Below, piece after piece: positions 44,731 to 53,441 of a DNA stretch of 64,000 nucleotides. Below the pieces are notes generated by a model. It did no database searches, was not told where the DNA came from, and worked only from the letters and a program-made list of their open reading frames with translations. The DNA comes from Paenibacillus sp. YN15 (GTDB lineage: Bacteria; Bacillota; Bacilli; Paenibacillales; NBRC-103111), in assembly GCF_003285005.1 (NCBI RefSeq), contig NZ_QMFA01000010.1, positions 1-64,000 of the forward strand, written 5' to 3'. Positions within the stretch are counted from its first letter, which is position 1; each line of letters starts with the position of its first letter. Position numbers and translations under genes: made by a program.

Positions 44731-45387
44731 TTATTGCTGCCGCAGCTTATACGAGCGGTAACGCTGGTTGCCGCTGGCCACGGCCAGAGCCCCGTGCTCA
44801 ACCAGCCGGTGGAGAAGATGTCTGGTTTGGCGCTCCGACATTTGCAGATGCGAAGAAAGCTCCTTGGGCATAAACGGACGTGCCAGCCTGCGGGCAAAAC
44901 GCACAGTCTCCGCTTCGCTCCATCCCAATCCGGGCGGCGCGGATGTGGAAAGAAACCTGCCGGCAAACGCCAGCGTCAGCTGCCTGCACACCGCCGGGTC
45001 ATCCCTGATGGACAGGTAGGCTACAGGCAGAATGAGCCAGTCATCCAAAGCCAGCAGGGCGTGCTTCAAACACAGGTCCTTAAACCGGCCTGTGTCGATA
45101 TCCCGTGCATGAGTCCGGTAGTCCTGAATCTCAATGCAGCCCTTCGCCCCGGCTCCCGGCAGATAAGCCAGATCAAGATAACGGCAGCCGTTATTCATAT
45201 CCCGGACTTCATATTCCGGATATAAGAAATCGAAATTTCCAATGGCAGGAAACCAGACAGCACGCAAAAATGTCTCTGTTCCATGGCTTAACCCCTTCGC
45301 CAGCAGCTCTCTTCTGCGGGGGTTGGGCTCCTCCCTGATCTGTTTGGCCAGCCATTGCTCATACATCAATTGAAATGCGCTGCTCAT
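44731..45387 (-). CDS. restriction-endonuclease-fold protein with C-terminal winged helix
   Basis: A 218-residue protein. Residues 55-105 (PEYEVRD; RYLDLAYL; GCIEIQDYRTHARDID) have the Asp...Glu-x-(Gln) spacing of PD-(D/E)XK nuclease-fold domains: Asp72, Glu86, Gln88. Similar Bacilli proteins carry Glu-x-Asp there. The last 50 residues form a winged helix (MPKELSSHLQMSERQTRHLL then HRLVEHGALAV). It may cut or only bind DNA; the Gln makes catalysis uncertain. ATG 45387 follows GAAGAGGTG. It is alone between the near-identical repeats D and E, a position suggesting the block was duplicated or moved. Confidence 0.65.
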   Translation of the reverse strand: MSSAFQLMYEQWLAKQIREEPNPRRRELLAKGLSHGTETFLRAVWFPAIGNFDFLYPEYEVRDMNNGCRYLDLAYLPGAGAKGCIEIQDYRTHARDIDTGRFKDLCLKHALLALDDWLILPVAYLSIRDDPAVCRQLTLAFAGRFLSTSAPPGLGWSEAETVRFARRLARPFMPKELSSHLQMSERQTRHLLHRLVEHGALAVASGNQRYRSYKLRQQ

Positions 45388-45588
45388 CACACCTCTTCAG
45401 CCTCCCTGGACGCGAAAAAGCCGCCTTAATACCAGCCCGTTTGTTCAACCGGCCGTACCAAAGCGGCATGTGCTTCACGCCATCAATAGTTTTTTTTGAA
45501 AAGTCGATACAGGTATTATAGCATAAATGGGCTGGTAAGCATCAGCAAGTTACAGGGCAATAACATCCGCGCGGGGCGAAGCGAAGGC

Positions 45589-45771
45589 TAACGGAAGTGG
45601 GGGCCCTTATTTGCCCCAAAACAGGGCTTCCGGATTTTTAACGGCGGCAGAAGCCGTTATTTTGCCTGAAATGGGCGCCGCGCAGGCGAATGCCTTCAAA
45701 TAACGGCTCTGGCCGCCGTTAGAATTTCCGGGGTGGCTTTTTCGCAGAAATAACGGCTCTCCCCGCCGTTA
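45589..45771. repeat. tetrad repeat locus E (copy paired with D)
   Basis: A 183-base element colinear with D: TAACGGAAG, TAACGGCGG direct units, then two inverted units, with landmarks at 45607, 45657, 45699 and 45749. The sequence before its first TA (GAAGCGAAGGC) matches that before the MITE at D (GAAGCGGAGGC), which proves the MITE-free state. Its right end supplies the TAA stop of mrpG. The 45391-45588 gap otherwise holds nothing recognisable. Confidence 0.8.
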
Positions 45772-46209
45772 GATTCCCCCTCCTCCGCCTCCTCCCCCGC
45801 CCGTCTCCAACCCCTGTTCCTTGCCGCGGGCAATCTCGGCCTGCTCTTCGGCTGCCTGCTGGCTGTCCAGATAATCCTGGAGATCGTCCTGAACGCTGGT
45901 GTCCGCCAATGGCACCTTGGAGCGGTGCGCCGACCGGATAATGATATGTCCCCCTACAGGGGCAGTCAGGAAGACGAAGGCGATCCCCAGCAGCAATCGG
46001 ATGCTGGAAACGCCATGCGTAAACAGAAAATAGAAGAAGGTGCCCAATAGAATGCTAAGGATGCCGAGGGTTGCGCTTTTGGTTGAGGCGTGAGCACGGT
46101 TGTATACGTCCGGAAGGCGGAGAATCCCCAGGGAGCTGATCAGACTCATCAGGGTTCCGGTAATGACCAGGATCGAGACGATAATTTCAATGATCGTTGT
46201 TGCGTTCAA
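45769..46209 (-). CDS. mrpG: Na+/H+ antiporter subunit G
   Basis: A 146-residue subunit of the Mrp multi-subunit cation/proton antiporter. Three membrane helices are visible (IIEIIVSILVITGTLMSLIS; ILLGTFFYFLF; LLLGIAFVFLTAPVGGHII) with the MrpG signature LPDVYNRAHASTKSATLG. The C-terminus is unusual: a charged tail, then ten consecutive Gly and a final Ile. The last codons and the stop lie in tetrad repeat E. It starts 23 bases inside mrpF, in the usual order. Confidence 0.93.
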   Translation of the reverse strand: MNATTIIEIIVSILVITGTLMSLISSLGILRLPDVYNRAHASTKSATLGILSILLGTFFYFLFTHGVSSIRLLLGIAFVFLTAPVGGHIIIRSAHRSKVPLADTSVQDDLQDYLDSQQAAEEQAEIARGKEQGLETGGGGGGGGGI

Positions 46210-46471
46210 TGACAGCCCCGCCTTCCATATATTTGCTCAGGGCAATGGTACTCAAGAATGCCAATATGCCGATAAGCAGGATCGCTTCCAGATAAGCATG
46301 GGAGCTCAGCATAATCGAGAGAACCGCAATAATGCCGATAACGATATAGCCCATGGTGTCAAGGGCCAATATGCGGTCATGTATGGAGGGTCCCACAATT
46401 ACCCGGTATAAAGCGGCGACAAGAGAAATGGACAGCAGAAACATGGACAAAAGCATAATGTTATCAAACAT
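46187..46471 (-). CDS. mrpF: Na+/H+ antiporter subunit F
   Basis: A 94-residue subunit with three helices (IMLLSMFLLSISLVAALYRV; MGYIVIGIIAVLSIML; AYLEAILLIGILAFLSTIAL) and the family motif IVGPSIHDRILALDT. It overlaps mrpG by 23 bases and abuts mrpE by one base. It is part of the single Mrp complex in the membrane. Confidence 0.94.
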   Translation of the reverse strand: MFDNIMLLSMFLLSISLVAALYRVIVGPSIHDRILALDTMGYIVIGIIAVLSIMLSSHAYLEAILLIGILAFLSTIALSKYMEGGAVIERNNDH

Positions 46472-46953
46472 TACCGCATCACCTCAATAATGGCGTTTTC
46501 GAACTTGCGCATGGTTTTGGTTATATTGTTGCGGTAGTCGTTGGCATCCATAGCGTGAATGAACAAGACGCCCGCCTTGGGGTCGATCTCCATGATCACA
46601 GAGCCTGGCGTCAGGGTTACCAATGCCGACAAGAGGGTAATTTCGAAGTTCGTTTTCAGAATGGTCTCGGAGCGGAATATCCCCGGCTGGATGTTCAGCT
46701 TCGGCCGCGTCACCAGCAAAGCCACCACCACGGTGGATTTGAACAGCTCCACAATGAACAGGCCAATCAGCTTGGCAATGGAGATGATCTTTTTGCCGTA
46801 GAAGGATTCGGGAAAAAAGCGCCGCATCAGAAAAATAATGATGAAGCCGATGGCGTAGCCTATGCCAAAAACCACCACATTCCAGGATTCATTAAGCAGC
46901 ATATACACAAAAGCGATCAACAGGTTGAGTAAAAGTTGAGTCGTTATCTCCAT
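46471..46953 (-). CDS. mrpE: Na+/H+ antiporter subunit E
   Basis: A 160-residue subunit. Two N-terminal helices precede the conserved region VALLVTRPKLNIQPGIF and LVTLTPGSVIMEIDPKAGVL typical of MrpE/MnhE. ATG 46953 has AAAGGACG upstream; a GTG one codon earlier is an alternative. It lies 80 bases after mrpD, the widest gap in the operon, and that gap shows no promoter. Confidence 0.93.
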   Translation of the reverse strand: MEITTQLLLNLLIAFVYMLLNESWNVVVFGIGYAIGFIIIFLMRRFFPESFYGKKIISIAKLIGLFIVELFKSTVVVALLVTRPKLNIQPGIFRSETILKTNFEITLLSALVTLTPGSVIMEIDPKAGVLFIHAMDANDYRNNITKTMRKFENAIIEVMR

Positions 46954-47033
46954 CACGTCCTTTACTGCTTAGGAGCTGCGCAAAAATGAGCGGTGCCTTA
47001 TTTCGCCGCAGTCTCTTTAGGTTGTATCTTCAG

Positions 47034-48512
47034 CTACCGCTTGAAAACGGCATCGATATAAACGGAGGGGTTCATCACGGTGTCGACAGCTTGCTCCACA
47101 TAAGAAAGCACCCACTCGGCCCTCAAGCCCATTACCACGATGAGGAACACCAATATGAAGCCGGGCAATAAGGCGCTGTTGCCAGTTTCCTTCTGGTCTC
47201 CTTCGCTCATGAGGGTCTCGCCCCAGAAGCTGTGGATAAAGATTTTTACAACGGAATACAGCACCATCAGACTGGTCAGAATCGCCACAACCGACATGGC
47301 GAGATGTCCCTCGGCAATCCCGCCCTTGAGAATCATAACCTTGCCCACAAAGCCGCTTAGCGGGGGAACGCCTGCAAGGGCAAGGGCGGCAATAAAGAAC
47401 AGCCAACCCAGCACCGGCCGGAAGAGCAGCAGTCCGCTGAAATCCTTGAGCTTATCCGAGCCGAAGATGGAAATAATCGCTCCGCCCAGGATGAAGATCA
47501 GCCCCTTGGCCAGCATATCGTGAATCAGATAGAAGATAGCGCCGGTCATGGAGTCCGTGGTGGCCATCCCCACCCCGAAGAGGATGAAGCCAACGGCAAC
47601 AACCACGTTGTAGGCGAGAATTTTTTTGATCTCCCAATGAAAGACGGCGCCAAGCGCACCCAATATCATGGTAAGCACCGACATGTAAAGAATTGCCGTA
47701 TGGGTAATCTCCGGCTTATGATAGAACAGCAGCGTGAATGTGCGGATAATGGCGTAAATGCCTACCTTGGTGAGAAGCGCCGCGAACAGCGCCGAAACGG
47801 CAGGCGGGGGTGCACTATACGAGCCGGGCAGCCAGAAGAACAGCAATAAGCCTGATTTGAGGCCGAATACGGAGAGGAACAGGAAGCTGACCGTGGTCAG
47901 CAATCCGTCTTGTCCAATGGCGGCGATCCGTTCGGAGAGATGGGCCATATTCAGCGTTCCCGTAATGGAATACAGGTAGGCAATGGAAATGACGAACATA
48001 GTGGAGGAAACAACATTAATAATGACATATTTGATGGATTCACGGAGCTGAAGCCTTTTGCCGCCCAGAGACAGCAGGACATAAGAAGAAATCAGCATGA
48101 CCTCGAAAAAGACGAACAGGTTGAAGATATCGCCGGTCAAAAAAGAACCGTTCACACCGCAAAGCAGGATGAGCATAAAAGGATAAATAAAATGAAGCTT
48201 ATGCTCATGGGAGATGGAGCCGAAGGTGTACAGCATGCACATCAGACTGACGGTGGTGGCGGCGAGGACAAGCAGGGACGATAACATGTCTGCCACCAGA
48301 TTGATGCCATAAGGAGCCTCCCAGCCTCCCACATCCAAAACAAGGATGCCGTGGGCGGAGACCCGGTGGATGATGAAGACGGACACCCCGATGGTCAGGA
48401 GCAAACCGATGACAGCCAGCCCTTGCTGCAGACGGATGCGGCGGCGGAAGAAGATCATGGTCATGCCGGTGAGGAGGGGAATAATAATCGGCAGAATTAA
48501 AACATTAGTCAT
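47034..48512 (-). CDS. mrpD: Na+/H+ antiporter subunit D
   Basis: A 492-residue membrane subunit related to complex I NuoN/M. Family elements include ADMLSSLLVLAATTVSLMCM, the conserved Lys in LTKVGIYAIIR within helix 7 and HDMLAKGLIFILGGAI. It is one of the two large proton/cation-conducting subunits. It overlaps mrpC by 8 bases at its start. Conserved charged residues appear intact. Confidence 0.95.
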   Translation of the reverse strand: MTNVLILPIIIPLLTGMTMIFFRRRIRLQQGLAVIGLLLTIGVSVFIIHRVSAHGILVLDVGGWEAPYGINLVADMLSSLLVLAATTVSLMCMLYTFGSISHEHKLHFIYPFMLILLCGVNGSFLTGDIFNLFVFFEVMLISSYVLLSLGGKRLQLRESIKYVIINVVSSTMFVISIAYLYSITGTLNMAHLSERIAAIGQDGLLTTVSFLFLSVFGLKSGLLLFFWLPGSYSAPPPAVSALFAALLTKVGIYAIIRTFTLLFYHKPEITHTAILYMSVLTMILGALGAVFHWEIKKILAYNVVVAVGFILFGVGMATTDSMTGAIFYLIHDMLAKGLIFILGGAIISIFGSDKLKDFSGLLLFRPVLGWLFFIAALALAGVPPLSGFVGKVMILKGGIAEGHLAMSVVAILTSLMVLYSVVKIFIHSFWGETLMSEGDQKETGNSALLPGFILVFLIVVMGLRAEWVLSYVEQAVDTVMNPSVYIDAVFKR

Positions 48513-48843
48513 GCATGCTACCTCTCAATTGCTTCAAATTGTCAGTACCCAGCTCCACGTATGTGCGGTAGCCAAGCACCAGAAGAAATGCGGTCAGGGC
48601 AAAGCTGATGACGATGGAGGTAAGGATCAGCGCATGGGGCACAGGGTCGGTATAGCTGGAAGCCCCTTCGCCCAAAAGAGGGGCCGCTCCCTTCTTCAAG
48701 CCGTTGATGGCCATCAGCATCAGATGGGTGGCATGGGAAAAGACCGTAAGCCCCAGAATGATCCGCAGCAGGTTTTTGTTCAGAATAAGATAGGTTCCGA
48801 CAGTAAACAGAATGCCGGAAATAATGATAATGAACGTCTCCAT
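48505..48843 (-). CDS. mrpC: Na+/H+ antiporter subunit C
   Basis: A 112-residue NuoK-like subunit with three helices and the motif YLILNKNLLRIILGLTVFSH ATHLML, split here for length. VPHALILTSIVISFALTAFL is the conserved third helix with the DPVPHALILT signature. One-base overlap with mrpB and 8-base overlap with mrpD place it within the operon. Confidence 0.95.
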   Translation of the reverse strand: METFIIIISGILFTVGTYLILNKNLLRIILGLTVFSHATHLMLMAINGLKKGAAPLLGEGASSYTDPVPHALILTSIVISFALTAFLLVLGYRTYVELGTDNLKQLRGSMHD

Positions 48844-49274
48844 TATTTTTTGTCCTCGCTTATACTCGTGATTATCGTCATTGTTGTTCCCACAACGGTC
48901 ATGTATACCCCCAGATCAAAGGCCAGGGCGGAAGCAATCTCCGTTTTGCCGAGAAGCGGAAGATTCACATAGGTGAAGGACTGGAACAGGAAGGGAAGAT
49001 CCAGCAGCATGGAAACCGTGCCGGTCAGCACGGAGGTAATCACACCCGCGGCGGCAATCCGGTTGAACGGGAAAGGGATGATGTTCCGCACGGACTGAAG
49101 GTCGAATGCCAGATAAAGCAGCACCAGCGCCGAAGAAGTGATCAGGCCTCCGATGAAGCCGCCGCCGGGATTATGGTGTCCTGCGAACAGCACGTACACG
49201 GAGAAGATCAAAATGATGAACACCAATATTTTGGCGGCCGTTTGCAGAAAGACATCCGTAAATTTCAATTTCAT
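48843..49274 (-). CDS. mrpB: Na+/H+ antiporter subunit B
   Basis: A 143-residue subunit with four helices and the hallmark GHHNPGGGFIGGLITSSALV near residues 28-47. It overlaps mrpA by 4 bases (ATGA), so translation is coupled. It is needed for assembly of the Mrp complex according to studies of the family. Confidence 0.95.
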   Translation of the reverse strand: MKLKFTDVFLQTAAKILVFIILIFSVYVLFAGHHNPGGGFIGGLITSSALVLLYLAFDLQSVRNIIPFPFNRIAAAGVITSVLTGTVSMLLDLPFLFQSFTYVNLPLLGKTEIASALAFDLGVYMTVVGTTMTIITSISEDKK

Positions 49275-51664
49275 GGCTGTTTCCTCCCTGCCTGGCGAAG
49301 TTTAATCATCGTGAAGATGCCGATTCCCGCCGTGAAGAGCACAACGCTCTCCAGCATGGTATCGAAGCCGCGGAAATCAACCAGAATGGCGTTGACCATA
49401 TTGCGGGCGCCGGCGAGCTTGTAGGAATCCTTGTAAAACTCGGCAATGGACTCGAACATATGATGGCTTTGCGTGGAAAGCCCGATCAATGTCAGTGTCA
49501 TGCCTACGCCGACGGCAATAATGGCGTTGGTGACGCGGAATTTCATGGGTGTAATATACTTGCTGATCTTCGGCAGAAAGTAGAAGCACAGCAGGAACAA
49601 GGTGGTGGAGATGGTTTCCACCACAAGCTGTGTCAGAGCCAAATCCGGAGCCCGGAAGATGATGAAGAACAGGGAAACAATATAGCCGATTACACTGACC
49701 GCAATAATGGAGATCAGCCTGGATCTCGTGAACAGCATGTGGATTGCTGCCGCAACTGTGGTAAAGCCCAGCAAATATTCATACATCTGGATCGGCGCGT
49801 TGCCTGACAGGTCCAGACTCCACGCGCCCTGCACAAACAAGGAGCCTCCCGCCATAACAATGATGAACACGAACAGATAGGATAAATAATGGGTGGTGGA
49901 GCCGGTTATGTAGAAGCCGGTAATCTTCCCGGCAAGACGCTCCATTCCGGTAAGGCCGCTGTCATATGCCTGGTTAAGGCTGAACCTAAGCGGGATGCTG
50001 TCGTAGATATCAATAAATCGGGTTATATATCGGTACAGTAGAGTACCCAGTAGGATAATTCCCAGCGTCATCATAATTTCGGTGTTAAAGCCGTGCCAAG
50101 CGGAAATATGTACATGCCACTCCGCTCCATTGGCGAAGACCTGCGGCAGGATTGCCTTAACCGTAGGCTCCAACAGGGAGGATGCAATAATATTCGGAAA
50201 GAAGAACAGGATCAGAACGAATGCCGCCAGGATCATCGGCGAGATGAGCATACCCAGAGGGGCCTCATGGGGAATGCGCTCCCCTTCTTTGGGCTGGTGA
50301 GGGCCCATAAACACCCTGAAGATCAGGATCATACAATAAACAAACGTCAGGACGCTTGCCAGCCAGGCAATGACGGGAATAAATATAAACCAGCCATTCA
50401 TGGTGCGGGAAGCGGTCAGCACACCGCTGAAGAACATTTCCTTGCTTAAGAAACCGCCAAAAGGAGGAAGCCCTGCCATGGAGAATGCGCCAATCATGGT
50501 CAGAGTGAAGGAAACGGGCATTACATGAATCAATCCGCTTAAGCGGCGTATATCCCGCGTGCCTGTCTCATGGTCAAGGATGCCAATCATCATAAAGAGA
50601 CAGCCTTTGAAGATGGAGTGGTTGATCAGATGGAACACACCTGCCAGTACGGCGCCTGCAAACATCAGGGAGCTATCGCTGTATTGGCTGTTAAGGGCGA
50701 TGGAGCCGATGCCCAGCAAACACATAATCAGACCGATTTGGCTGATGGTGGAGAAGGCGAGGAGCGCCTTCAGGTCGCTTTGGCGGATGGCCTTCATGGA
50801 GCCGATCAAGAGAGTAATCAGCCCTACAATGGTAATGGTCCAGAACCATTCCATATGTCCGCCGAAGATGGGGGTCAGACGGGCTACCAGATAGACGCCT
50901 GCCTTGACCATGGTTGCGGAGTGCAGATAGGCGCTGATGGGAGTAGGAGCCTCCATGGCGTCAGGCAGCCAGATGTGAAACGGAAATTGGGCCGACTTGG
51001 TAAAAGCGCCCAGCAGGATGAAGAACATAGCCGGGAGAAAATAAGGATGCTGCGCCAGTTGGCCGCTAGAGGCAATCAGCTCGCGGATACTGAGGGTTCC
51101 GCCGGCGGATGACAGGATGATGAACCCGAGAAGCATGAAGAAGCCGCCGGTCATGGTGATAAACATGGACTTTTGGGCCCCGTAGCGCGACCGCTTGCGG
51201 TGGTACCAAAAGGCGATGAGCAGGAAGGAGGAAACGCTGGTCAGCTCCCAAAATGCATACAGGGTCAGCAGGTTGTCGGAAAGCACGGAGCCCAGCATAG
51301 CTCCCATGAACAGCATCAGATAGGCATAAAAGAGATGCAGCTTCTCCCGGGTTTTGGACATATAGAAGATGGAATAGAACACAACCAGAGCGCCAATGCC
51401 CGTTATCAACAGAGCAAAAAGGAGGGAGAGACTATCCAGATAGACGGAGAAGTCAATGCCAAGAGACGGTATCCACGAGACCGTGTAAAGCACAGGCTCA
51501 AGAGGGTGGCCGGAGGAATAATAGCTTGCAAAAAAGACGAGCAGAACCACGGGGACAGCCATAACAAACCAGCCGGTATGTATGCGGTGCGCATATTTAG
51601 CCAAAAGAGGGACGAACGGGACGCAAAAAAAAGGGATCAGAATCGCGATATGCAGTAGGTTCAA
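49271..51664 (-). CDS. mrpA: Na+/H+ antiporter subunit A
   Basis: A 797-residue subunit, full length for the family. The NuoL-like part includes FSTISQIGLIMCLLGIG and IFKGCLFMMIGILDHETGT RDI (split), and a C-terminal extension resembles the MrpB-like domain (RAPDLALTQLVVETISTTLF). The complex exports Na+ in exchange for protons, serving pH and salt tolerance. The start is TTG 51664 with AAGGAGCGG about 10 bases upstream. As first gene of mrpABCDEFG, its promoter lies in 51670-51830, shared with the divergent Usp-like gene. Confidence 0.94.
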   Translation of the reverse strand: MNLLHIAILIPFFCVPFVPLLAKYAHRIHTGWFVMAVPVVLLVFFASYYSSGHPLEPVLYTVSWIPSLGIDFSVYLDSLSLLFALLITGIGALVVFYSIFYMSKTREKLHLFYAYLMLFMGAMLGSVLSDNLLTLYAFWELTSVSSFLLIAFWYHRKRSRYGAQKSMFITMTGGFFMLLGFIILSSAGGTLSIRELIASSGQLAQHPYFLPAMFFILLGAFTKSAQFPFHIWLPDAMEAPTPISAYLHSATMVKAGVYLVARLTPIFGGHMEWFWTITIVGLITLLIGSMKAIRQSDLKALLAFSTISQIGLIMCLLGIGSIALNSQYSDSSLMFAGAVLAGVFHLINHSIFKGCLFMMIGILDHETGTRDIRRLSGLIHVMPVSFTLTMIGAFSMAGLPPFGGFLSKEMFFSGVLTASRTMNGWFIFIPVIAWLASVLTFVYCMILIFRVFMGPHQPKEGERIPHEAPLGMLISPMILAAFVLILFFFPNIIASSLLEPTVKAILPQVFANGAEWHVHISAWHGFNTEIMMTLGIILLGTLLYRYITRFIDIYDSIPLRFSLNQAYDSGLTGMERLAGKITGFYITGSTTHYLSYLFVFIIVMAGGSLFVQGAWSLDLSGNAPIQMYEYLLGFTTVAAAIHMLFTRSRLISIIAVSVIGYIVSLFFIIFRAPDLALTQLVVETISTTLFLLCFYFLPKISKYITPMKFRVTNAIIAVGVGMTLTLIGLSTQSHHMFESIAEFYKDSYKLAGARNMVNAILVDFRGFDTMLESVVLFTAGIGIFTMIKLRQAGRKQP

Positions 51665-51866
51665 CTATAAGCCGCTCCTTATTCTTTAAGTTTTGTTGTA
51701 AATGGTTACGGGGGCAGCTTCGCCGGCCCCTGACAGGTCTTTTGGAGATGGCTCTCCTGATAAAATCCATTGCTTTGGCAACATGTATCTTCCTCTCCTT
51801 TATGATCTCCATATTTAATCATACTACGTATTGATGCATTGTAGGATTAATTATACCCTATGTGAG

Positions 51867-51895
51867 TTGACACCATCAAACTTTATGTGTAGTCT
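51867..51895 (+). promoter_or_regulatory. promoter of the Usp-like gene
   Basis: TTGACA (51867-51872) and TAGTCT (51890-51895) with 17-base spacing. The start codon is at 51930 after a GAGGTGAG site. Confidence 0.55.
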
Positions 51896-51929
51896 AGTGC
51901 TATCTTTAGGCAGAGGTGAGTTTAAAACC

Positions 51930-52583
51930 ATGAAGACTGGAAGTATGGATGAATGCATACTTGTCTGTGTTTATTATGGACCAAATGGCGAACGGCTCAT
52001 CCGCAGAGGCGGCAAAATTGCCAAAATGCTGAACTGTCCGCTATATGTGCTGACCGTTGACCGGCAACCCGAAGACGAGTGGGATATTGAAAAAAGCCAC
52101 TACATTTCCGCATGGAAGAAGATTGCCGAGGAGCTTGGGGCGGAGGAGTTCATTATCAAGTACAATGAAAAACGTCCTGTGGTAAAAGTGATTAGCGAGG
52201 TAGCCAAGCAAAAAAATGTTACACAGATCGTACTGGGGCAGACTGCCCAGAGCAGGTGGGAGGAAATCACGAAGGGCTCCATTGTAAACCTGCTGCTGCA
52301 TGATATCTCCTTCGTTGATCTTCATATTGTATCCGTTTCCCGGGAGCTGAACGTTCAGGAGGGCTTCTACGAAAAAGGGGTCCGCGCCTATCTCCAGGAG
52401 GGGCCTGAGGGCTTCAGGCTCTGCTTCAACCACACGCACCTGGACAAGTATGAGGGCATTTTCTATAAAGAGGTGGGCACCGACTTCAATAACGGAATCT
52501 TTAAATTCCTGAAGGACAATGAAACCGTTGAAGTCCTTGTGGTCGATGATTATGTAAGGGATATTAACGAGCGCGTCAAATAA
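51930..52583 (+). CDS. universal-stress-like protein resembling the KdpD Usp domain
   Basis: A 217-residue soluble protein. The N-terminal 130 residues (ILVCVYYGPNGERLIRRGGK, then IAKMLNCPLYVLTVD and TQIVLGQTAQSRWEEITKGS) match the UspA-like domain of KdpD sensor kinases, including the VLGQ-x2-SRW element. The C-terminal 80 residues are not recognised. No kinase or membrane part is present, so it is a stand-alone Usp-type protein. Divergence from mrpABCDEFG suggests a link to ion or osmotic stress, which is inference. ATG 51930 is preferred over upstream codons lacking a ribosome site. Confidence 0.75.
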   Translation: MKTGSMDECILVCVYYGPNGERLIRRGGKIAKMLNCPLYVLTVDRQPEDEWDIEKSHYISAWKKIAEELGAEEFIIKYNEKRPVVKVISEVAKQKNVTQIVLGQTAQSRWEEITKGSIVNLLLHDISFVDLHIVSVSRELNVQEGFYEKGVRAYLQEGPEGFRLCFNHTHLDKYEGIFYKEVGTDFNNGIFKFLKDNETVEVLVVDDYVRDINERVK

Positions 52584-52659
52584 AGAGATATAGGGATGCT
52601 TCGCGCCAGCCGCGGAGATTCGGGGAGAGGCTGTGCGAAAAGTCAAATGGGAGAAGCTC

Positions 52660-52841
52660 TAACGAATCTGGGTATCGCTATTTGCCTATAGGTGAGCCTG
52701 TTTGAAATCTAACGAATCGTAGGATCGCTATTTGTCCGAATGTGCGCCGAAATGCGTTCAAACCGGCGAATAAGGCGATAGAGATTCGTTAGATTTTTTT
52801 TCATGCCCGTTTTCGTGAAATAGCGTGAGAGAGATTCGTTA
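52660..52841. repeat. tetrad repeat locus F
   Basis: Direct units TAACGAATC...TCGCTATTTG with landmarks at 52678 and 52728. Inverted units have landmarks at 52769 and 52819, ending GATTCGTTAG. All are spaced 50 bases. The outer arm here is TAACGAATC in all four units, different from other loci. Confidence 0.78.
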
Positions 52842-52878
52842 GCCAGATTCTGCTTGTCCTCAGTGGATAACAAAACCC

Positions 52879-52906
52879 TTGACACCCCTCCCCCGCTATG
52901 TATAAT
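52879..52906 (+). promoter_or_regulatory. promoter of the guanidine riboswitch operon
   Basis: TTGACA (52879-52884) and TATAAT (52901-52906), both perfect consensus boxes, with 16-base spacing. Transcription should start near 52913, just before the aptamer. Confidence 0.8.
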
Positions 52907-52917
52907 GGACATCAACC

Positions 52918-53020
52918 GCATAATAGCTTTCTAGGGTTCCGCAGCAGTCTGCTGGTCTGGTCCGAGAGAAAGCGGCAGTCTTCGGACTGCTTCCACGGAG
53001 GGACAAAAGCCCGGGAGAAT
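52918..53020 (+). ncRNA. guanidine-I riboswitch (ykkC class)
   Basis: Conserved elements appear in order: CTAGGGTTCCG at 52931, TGGTCCGAGAG near 52958, a small P-stem GCAGTCTTCGGACTGC, then ACGGAGGGACAAAAGCCCGG from 52994. These are the hallmark segments of the ykkC/guanidine-I aptamer, which binds guanidinium. The terminator stem at 53010 shares the final CCCGG, so ligand binding should prevent termination and turn on the two exporters. Confidence 0.92.
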
Positions 53021-53055
53021 AGCTGCATCCGCAGTTTATTCTTCCGGGTTTTTCT
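53010..53055 (+). terminator. riboswitch-controlled terminator
   Basis: CCCGG-g-AGAATA pairs with TATTCT-t-CCGGG around a loop containing GCTGCATCCGCAG, followed by TTTTT. The 5' strand overlaps the aptamer's last conserved segment, the usual antitermination design. Confidence 0.88.
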
Positions 53056-53102
53056 GTGTTCCGGGGCGCGGTCAAGGATGGACATCATAAGGAGGAGAAA
53101 CC

Positions 53103-53438
53103 ATGGACAAAAATTGGGCATCCGTCGGATTGGCGGCGCTGTTCGAGGTGGGCTGGGTCATCGGCATGAAGCATGCGGAGGGAGTGTTGGAGATTGGCGG
53201 CACCGTCATTGCCATCATCGTCAGCTTCTATTTGATGATCCGCGCCTCCCGGGCGCTTCCGGTGGGAACCGTCTACGCGGTATTTGTCGGGCTGGGAACC
53301 GCAGGTACGGTGGTAGCGGAGCTGGTATTATTCGATGCGCCTGCCAATGTGCTGAAAATCCTCCTGATCGGCACTTTGCTGGCCGGAGTGACCGGATTAA
53401 AGCTGCTGAGCCCCAAAACAAAAAAGGAGGCGGGATAA
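53103..53438 (+). CDS. gdnC: SMR-family guanidinium exporter subunit
   Basis: A 111-residue small multidrug resistance protein with four helices. The conserved membrane Glu lies in ALFEVGWVIGMKHAEG near residue 14, and GTVYAVFVGLGTAGTV is the third-helix motif. It pairs with the next gene as in YkkC/YkkD, a heterodimer. The riboswitch upstream identifies guanidinium as the substrate. AGGAGGAGAAACC precedes the start. Confidence 0.9.
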   Translation: MDKNWASVGLAALFEVGWVIGMKHAEGVLEIGGTVIAIIVSFYLMIRASRALPVGTVYAVFVGLGTAGTVVAELVLFDAPANVLKILLIGTLLAGVTGLKLLSPKTKKEAG

Positions 53439-53441
53439 ACC

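Noticed and set aside
44488-45771. Regularly spaced repeats considered as a CRISPR array
   Set aside because: Only four units, half of them inverted, with non-identical repeats and a palindromic layout. No cas genes are nearby.
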